Source: Bdellovibrionales bacterium
GTDB lineage: Bacteria; Bdellovibrionota; Bdellovibrionia; Bdellovibrionales; JAMPXM01
Assembly (NCBI GenBank): GCA_005793615.1
Contig: SXRI01000223.1
Coordinates: 1 to 9,140 of the forward strand
Length of the DNA: 9,140 bases
Reading direction: 5' to 3'
In this document: positions 5,613 through 9,140 of the stretch, piece after piece
Layout of the letters: the number at the start of each line of letters is the position of its first letter
Position numbering within the stretch: the first letter of the stretch is position 1
Program-made: the position numbers and the translations under genes
Notes under the pieces: generated by a model
What the model was told of the DNA's origin: nothing
What the model saw: only the letters and a program-made list of their open reading frames with translations
Database searches by the model: none

Positions 5613-6059
5613 ATGCAACAGCCCGGTGCCAAACCAGCCCCTTCTTCCTTTAAAAACGAAGTCGTCGTAGTGGTCGAAGATTCTCAAGCGAATACCGCTG
5701 CCATTTCTGGACTCCTTAAGCGCCTCGCCTTCGATGTCGTGGATTTTCCTGATGGGGCACAGGCTTGGGATTGGTTAAAGGCTCTTCCTGCCACTGAGGC
5801 GGCAAAGATCAAGGTGGTCTTTTGTGACGTCGCAATGCCTAAAATGAACGGCTTAGAACTGCTTAAACTCGTACGTGCTTCCAGACATCTCAAGCTTGTA
5901 CGCTTTGTTTTTTGCTCGGCGGTCATCGATCCACCGGTTGTTCGCGAAGCCCGCAGCCTGGCGTCTGACGGCTACATCGTCAAACCCATAATGCCCTCAG
6001 TTCTGCAGAAAAAACTCGACGAGCTTTTTCCGGGGCGCAAGGCTAACAGACCTGCGTGA
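5613..6059 (+). CDS. Stand-alone CheY-like receiver protein
   Basis: This is a 148-residue single-domain response regulator, phosphorylated by a histidine kinase that is not in the window. All key residues are visible: the acidic pair E22-D23 in VVEDS, phospho-acceptor D72 in VFCDVAMPKMNG, switch Ser102 in FVFCSAV, and K124 in YIVKPI. About 15 unstructured residues precede the domain and there is no output domain after it. AAGGAG (5602-5607) lies five bases before the ATG. Its TGA is followed by one base and then the ATG of paralog B, so the two are translationally coupled, and the receiver probably controls the TPR/winged-helix protein by docking. It is divergent from the B12 receptor operon. 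Confidence 0.93.
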   Translation: MQQPGAKPAPSSFKNEVVVVVEDSQANTAAISGLLKRLAFDVVDFPDGAQAWDWLKALPATEAAKIKVVFCDVAMPKMNGLELLKLVRASRHLKLVRFVFCSAVIDPPVVREARSLASDGYIVKPIMPSVLQKKLDELFPGRKANRPA

Positions 6060-6060
6060 G

Positions 6061-7518
6061 ATGTCAGTGCTCACCTCTCAACTTGATCTCCTGATTCGCG
6101 AAGGCAAGATCGCGACTGCCACGGCAGCCATCACGAAAATGAATTTAGCTAAGGTTCCGCGAAAGCAACGGCAGGAACTCGCGAAAATCTGCCGCCGTGT
6201 AGGCTTGATTGGGAAGGGACTGCGTCTTCTTCAACCCGTCATTCGTCACCAACACCCCTTAGCACAACCTCCTTCAGCGGGTGAGATCTGTGAATATGCT
6301 GTGCTTCTCTCGCGTAACGGTTCAATCGACGAGGCTCTCGGGCTTCTAAAGGAAGTGCGCAGCAATCAGGCCCCCGAGGCGCTCTTGTACCAAGGCTTTC
6401 TCAACGTTTCCAACTGGGACTACAGCAGCGCGTTGAAGTGCTTCACGAAATTCCTACAAACAAATCCTGATGATTACATGGCACTGATCGCGCAAGTTAA
6501 CTTGAATGCCTCGCTCATCGAAACCGGTCAACTTGATAACGCGGAGTCCTCGATTCTCTCGACCATTGAGATCGCACGAGAGCGAGGCGCGACTCGTCTC
6601 ATCGGCAACGCCTTCGAGTTGTTAGCGCAAGTTCACTTTCAGCGTCATGACTTCCCGGCCGCTCGAACAGCGCTTAACTCAGCACTGGAAATTTTTGCTC
6701 AAGGCCAGAGTTATGATCGAATTTTAGTGGAAAAATGGCTCGCCTTTATCACTGCTCAGGAACAAAAATCAGTGACGCCGCTATTGCGGTTTCGCAAGCA
6801 AGCCATTCGTGAGCGCCACTGGCACAGTGTTCGCGAGGTGGACTACATGACCCTTCAGTTTTTCTTCAATCAAAATACGTTTGATCATCTTTACTATGGC
6901 ACACCCATGAAAGCCTACCGCACCCGCCTGATAGAGAAGACATCGGCCTCTCCCAGTTCTCAATTCGAGTGGGGCCCCAAGAATTGGGAAGTGCTGATTG
7001 GACTCAATGATGGTCGCTGCGAAGGTTGCCCCAGTCTCAAGACGGGCGGAAAAACTCACCAGGTTCTTGTGGCTTTAAGCAGCGATCTCTACGAGCCCAG
7101 CAATACCGGACGACTTTTTGGTCTCCTCTATCCCGGCGAATATTTTGATGTCGAATCATCACCTCTGCGCATCAGGCAAGCGCTGCGGCGCACGCGAGGC
7201 TGGCTAGAGGCGAACCGATTACCCGTGAGTCTCGCTCATGGGAAGAGTGGTTACAAAATCAACATCGAAGGGAAATTGGCGTTTGGTTTTTCTTCCGCTC
7301 CGCACGCTATTCATCCGCGAGAAACTCAGCGGACACTTTTGTTGGAAAAATTCCCTCCTGGTCGCTGGTTCGCCACAAACGAAGCCATGGAGCTTTTGAA
7401 CTGCTCCCGTTCAAGCTTCCATCGCTTTGCCGAAGACGCTCGGGCTGGCGGTTGGTTGCTCATTCAGGGAAAGGGTAAATCTGTTCGTTACCAGTTCACT
7501 CAATCATCGGCTGATTGA
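6061..7518 (+). CDS. TPR / double winged-helix regulator, paralog B
   Basis: A 485-residue predicted cytoplasmic regulator, intact paralog of the gene at 1073-2410. Order of parts: an N-terminal helical segment (1-70), TPR-like repeats at about 75-230 (LIGNAFELLAQVHFQRHDF then AARTALNSALEIF is a clear repeat), and a linker with YYGTPMKAYRTRL and WGPKNW. A first winged-helix-like domain at about 331-396 contains PGEYFDVESSPLRIRQALR, RTRGWL and a GYKI wing. A second HTH at about 423-479 contains WFATNEAMELLNCSRSSFHR and ends in KSVRYQF. The SSP-RI-RTR-WL pattern recalls the OmpR-type DNA-binding domain; two winged helices plus TPRs is not an arrangement I can name. It starts one base after the receiver stop and has no separate Shine-Dalgarno in the linker. 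The likely role is transcription control of nearby genes, with the TPRs taking the signal from the receiver; this is inference. Confidence 0.85.
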   Translation: MSVLTSQLDLLIREGKIATATAAITKMNLAKVPRKQRQELAKICRRVGLIGKGLRLLQPVIRHQHPLAQPPSAGEICEYAVLLSRNGSIDEALGLLKEVRSNQAPEALLYQGFLNVSNWDYSSALKCFTKFLQTNPDDYMALIAQVNLNASLIETGQLDNAESSILSTIEIARERGATRLIGNAFELLAQVHFQRHDFPAARTALNSALEIFAQGQSYDRILVEKWLAFITAQEQKSVTPLLRFRKQAIRERHWHSVREVDYMTLQFFFNQNTFDHLYYGTPMKAYRTRLIEKTSASPSSQFEWGPKNWEVLIGLNDGRCEGCPSLKTGGKTHQVLVALSSDLYEPSNTGRLFGLLYPGEYFDVESSPLRIRQALRRTRGWLEANRLPVSLAHGKSGYKINIEGKLAFGFSSAPHAIHPRETQRTLLLEKFPPGRWFATNEAMELLNCSRSSFHRFAEDARAGGWLLIQGKGKSVRYQFTQSSAD

Positions 7519-9004
7519 TCAAACCTCGGGTACTCTTCACGTAGTCCAATAACGTGCCGGCACTGGCCATTAACTTGAGGCGGGACTTTACATAGGCATA
7601 TCGACTCTTAATTTCATCAACTTCACTTGTCTCGGCGTCGGCACGCGCTCGATTCATATCGGAAACGGAAATCTGACCCGCCTTGAATTTCTCGGCAACG
7701 GCCTCGATACGCTGTCTCTGGGCCATTGCCGCGTTTCGCAGAGCCTGTAAACGTTCCCAGTTCACATCGACGTCACGAATACTTTTGCGTACCTCGATCT
7801 CGATATCTCGAACAACCACGGCCTCTTTGAGGCGCTGCTGTTCGTAAGCGAAGCGCTTGGCATCCAGAGCCGCACGCGCCGCATACTGCATGATTGGTCG
7901 TTCAAGTTTCAATCCCAGGGACCACGACGGAAAGTCGCCACGACTGACCTGTTGTTGGGAAGCACCAAAACCTTCGGCAAGACCCTTATGAGTGTAGGAG
8001 CTCTCGAAATTGAAAGTCGGCAAAAGATCAGCGCGCGCGGCACTGAGTTCGACCTCCGATTTTTTCGTTGCCTGAACTTGCGAGACGCGCTCCGAACGCC
8101 GCTTCTGCGCTAACGCCACCAGGGAATTCAGGTCGTTTCGGGGATTTCCTCCAAGAAATTCCTTTAGACCATCAGAGAGATCGATCGTTTGAGTTTGTCC
8201 GAAGACATGAATCGAAAGATCATCCATCTTCGTCGCCATGCTAAGACGAGAGCTCAAAACACCATCCAAAGCTTTAGATGTCGCTGCTTCAGCTTCCAGA
8301 ACCTCGATGGACGAGGATTTTCCCACCCTCTTCTTAAGCTTGACGAACTCTTCGGCCTGCCGGGCATTTTCGTACATCATCTCTTGGACTCGCAGAGTTT
8401 GTTGCTCGCGCGCGGTTTCGAGAAAGAGCTCGGCGGCCCGCAAGGCCGTGTCATCAAGCTTCTCGCCGTGTTTCGCCCGCGCCTGCGCAAGATCAAATTC
8501 AGCGCGCCGAATATTGCGCCGAAAGTAATCATCCTGAAATGGCTTCAGCAAAGGCTGCGTGACTTTTAGCGCCAGCGACGTGTTGTGCCCGACCGGAATG
8601 CGGTTATAGGACGAGTTACTTTCACTGGTCGTATAGCTATAGGGGACGGAAAGTTCCGTACCGTAAATCGTTTTTCTACTCAGTGTCGGTTTATAACTCA
8701 TAGAGTCCGACCGGACCACCGACCCCACTCCGTCAAGGCTGGAACTCGATGGAGTCTCCGCGTGATCTCGCGTCACCGTGCCCGAAAGGTTGAAATCGAA
8801 ATCACCCATCGTCTTGGTGAGCGCTGCTTCTTTGTCGCCAATCGAGAAGACCGACAAACGCACATCCAAGTTTTTTTCGAGCGCCAACGTCATTGCACCT
8901 GTCAGGTCCAGCGTCGCCGCTTTCGCAACGATAGACAAAACCCCCAGCAGGGTACTAGCAACCATGATGTTTACCGAAAATCTAAACTGGAATTTACGCG
9001 CCAT
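7496..9004 (-). CDS. TolC-family outer-membrane efflux protein
   Basis: This 502-residue protein fits the outer-membrane factor family, trimeric channels that take substrates from RND, MFS or ABC pumps or type I secretion across the periplasm and outer membrane. It has a signal peptide (K4/R8 start, hydrophobic core about 13-26, cut near AKA29) and two homologous halves typical of the family. The first half opens with LDLTGAMTLALEKNLDVRLS, the second with a segment containing ARADLLPTFNFESSYTHKG. Long heptad-rich helices follow in each half (about 165-230 and 385-460), and KFKAGQISVSDMNRARADA is the usual second-half helix motif. Length is normal for the family. The ATG at 9004 has only a weak upstream purine patch (GAAGA); an internal ATG at codon 14 would spoil the signal peptide. 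Its 3' end overlaps paralog B by 23 bp, tail to tail. No pump or adaptor gene is in the window, so the substrate is unknown. Confidence 0.9.
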   Translation of the reverse strand: MARKFQFRFSVNIMVASTLLGVLSIVAKAATLDLTGAMTLALEKNLDVRLSVFSIGDKEAALTKTMGDFDFNLSGTVTRDHAETPSSSSLDGVGSVVRSDSMSYKPTLSRKTIYGTELSVPYSYTTSESNSSYNRIPVGHNTSLALKVTQPLLKPFQDDYFRRNIRRAEFDLAQARAKHGEKLDDTALRAAELFLETAREQQTLRVQEMMYENARQAEEFVKLKKRVGKSSSIEVLEAEAATSKALDGVLSSRLSMATKMDDLSIHVFGQTQTIDLSDGLKEFLGGNPRNDLNSLVALAQKRRSERVSQVQATKKSEVELSAARADLLPTFNFESSYTHKGLAEGFGASQQQVSRGDFPSWSLGLKLERPIMQYAARAALDAKRFAYEQQRLKEAVVVRDIEIEVRKSIRDVDVNWERLQALRNAAMAQRQRIEAVAEKFKAGQISVSDMNRARADAETSEVDEIKSRYAYVKSRLKLMASAGTLLDYVKSTRGLINQPMIE

Positions 9005-9140
9005 ATAGTTAATCTTCGCGGTTACCGCTCGCCATGTCCAGACGACCGAAGTCAGTTTGTGGCTAGCACAGACTCCCAGCCCTGGACTGTTTTGCTAGAC
9101 CATTGAAAATCAAGGTCTTTCTGGAAATTTCCGACATGGA
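9005..9140. other. Leader upstream of the TolC-family gene, nothing clear
   Basis: These 136 bases hold no convincing frame on either strand and no promoter I would defend. TTGATT on the minus strand at about 9107-9112 could be a -35, but no matching -10 follows at the right distance. An imperfect GC-rich dyad around CCCAGCCCTGG (9076-9086) is visible. An adaptor or pump gene, if there is one, would lie beyond the right edge. Confidence 0.4.

Noticed and set aside
8189..9106. Several plus-strand open frames opposite the TolC-family gene
   Set aside because: They are antisense to a full-length recognisable TolC-family protein and show no family features or ribosome sites.
1..9140. CRISPR array, tRNA, rRNA, integrase or phage genes
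   Set aside because: No regularly spaced repeats, tRNA-like cloverleaf, rRNA-like sequence or mobile-element protein was found on either strand.

Overview
The window looks like a piece of chromosome from a free-living or predatory Gram-negative bacterium of intermediate GC. It encodes a TonB-dependent-receptor-like barrel, a lipobox lipoprotein, a TolC-type outer-membrane protein, a CheY-like receiver and a class III cyclase-like protein. The mixture, and the TPR plus winged-helix regulators, fit Bdellovibrionota/Oligoflexia or a deltaproteobacterial relative; this is an impression from family content and not a proven assignment.

Layout. (1) A class III nucleotide cyclase-like gene runs leftward (87-674), with a stem-loop behind its stop. 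(2) A regulatory spacer (675-925) holds two near-identical 18-bp direct repeats and a perfect 11-bp hairpin. (3) A TPR/winged-helix regulator, paralog A, runs rightward (1073-2410 as an uninterrupted frame). Its homology to paralog B extends back without gaps to about 926, through an in-frame amber codon at 974-976. (4) Convergent with A is a leftward two-gene operon: a TonB-dependent-receptor-like outer-membrane protein (3559-5292) and an overlapping beta-propeller lipoprotein (2429-3577). (5) Upstream of that operon, on the minus strand (about 5339-5489), is a cobalamin riboswitch. It is followed by a hairpin that can sequester the receptor's Shine-Dalgarno sequence. (6) Divergent from it is a rightward operon of a stand-alone receiver protein (5613-6059) and TPR/winged-helix paralog B (6061-7518), separated by one base. 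(7) A leftward TolC-family gene (7496-9004) overlaps the tail of B.

How it fits together. The riboswitch argues that the receptor and lipoprotein import vitamin B12 or another corrinoid. The pairing recalls the BtuB-BtuG partnership of Bacteroidetes, though neither protein is a clear textbook member. The operon is bracketed by two paralogous TPR/double-winged-helix proteins. One is translationally coupled to a receiver domain; the other sits next to a cyclase-like gene and carries a nonsense codon. The most noteworthy points are the riboswitch with its start-codon consequence, the plug-poor receptor plus propeller pair, the undescribed TPR/wHTH family in two copies, and the amber codon inside conserved sequence.
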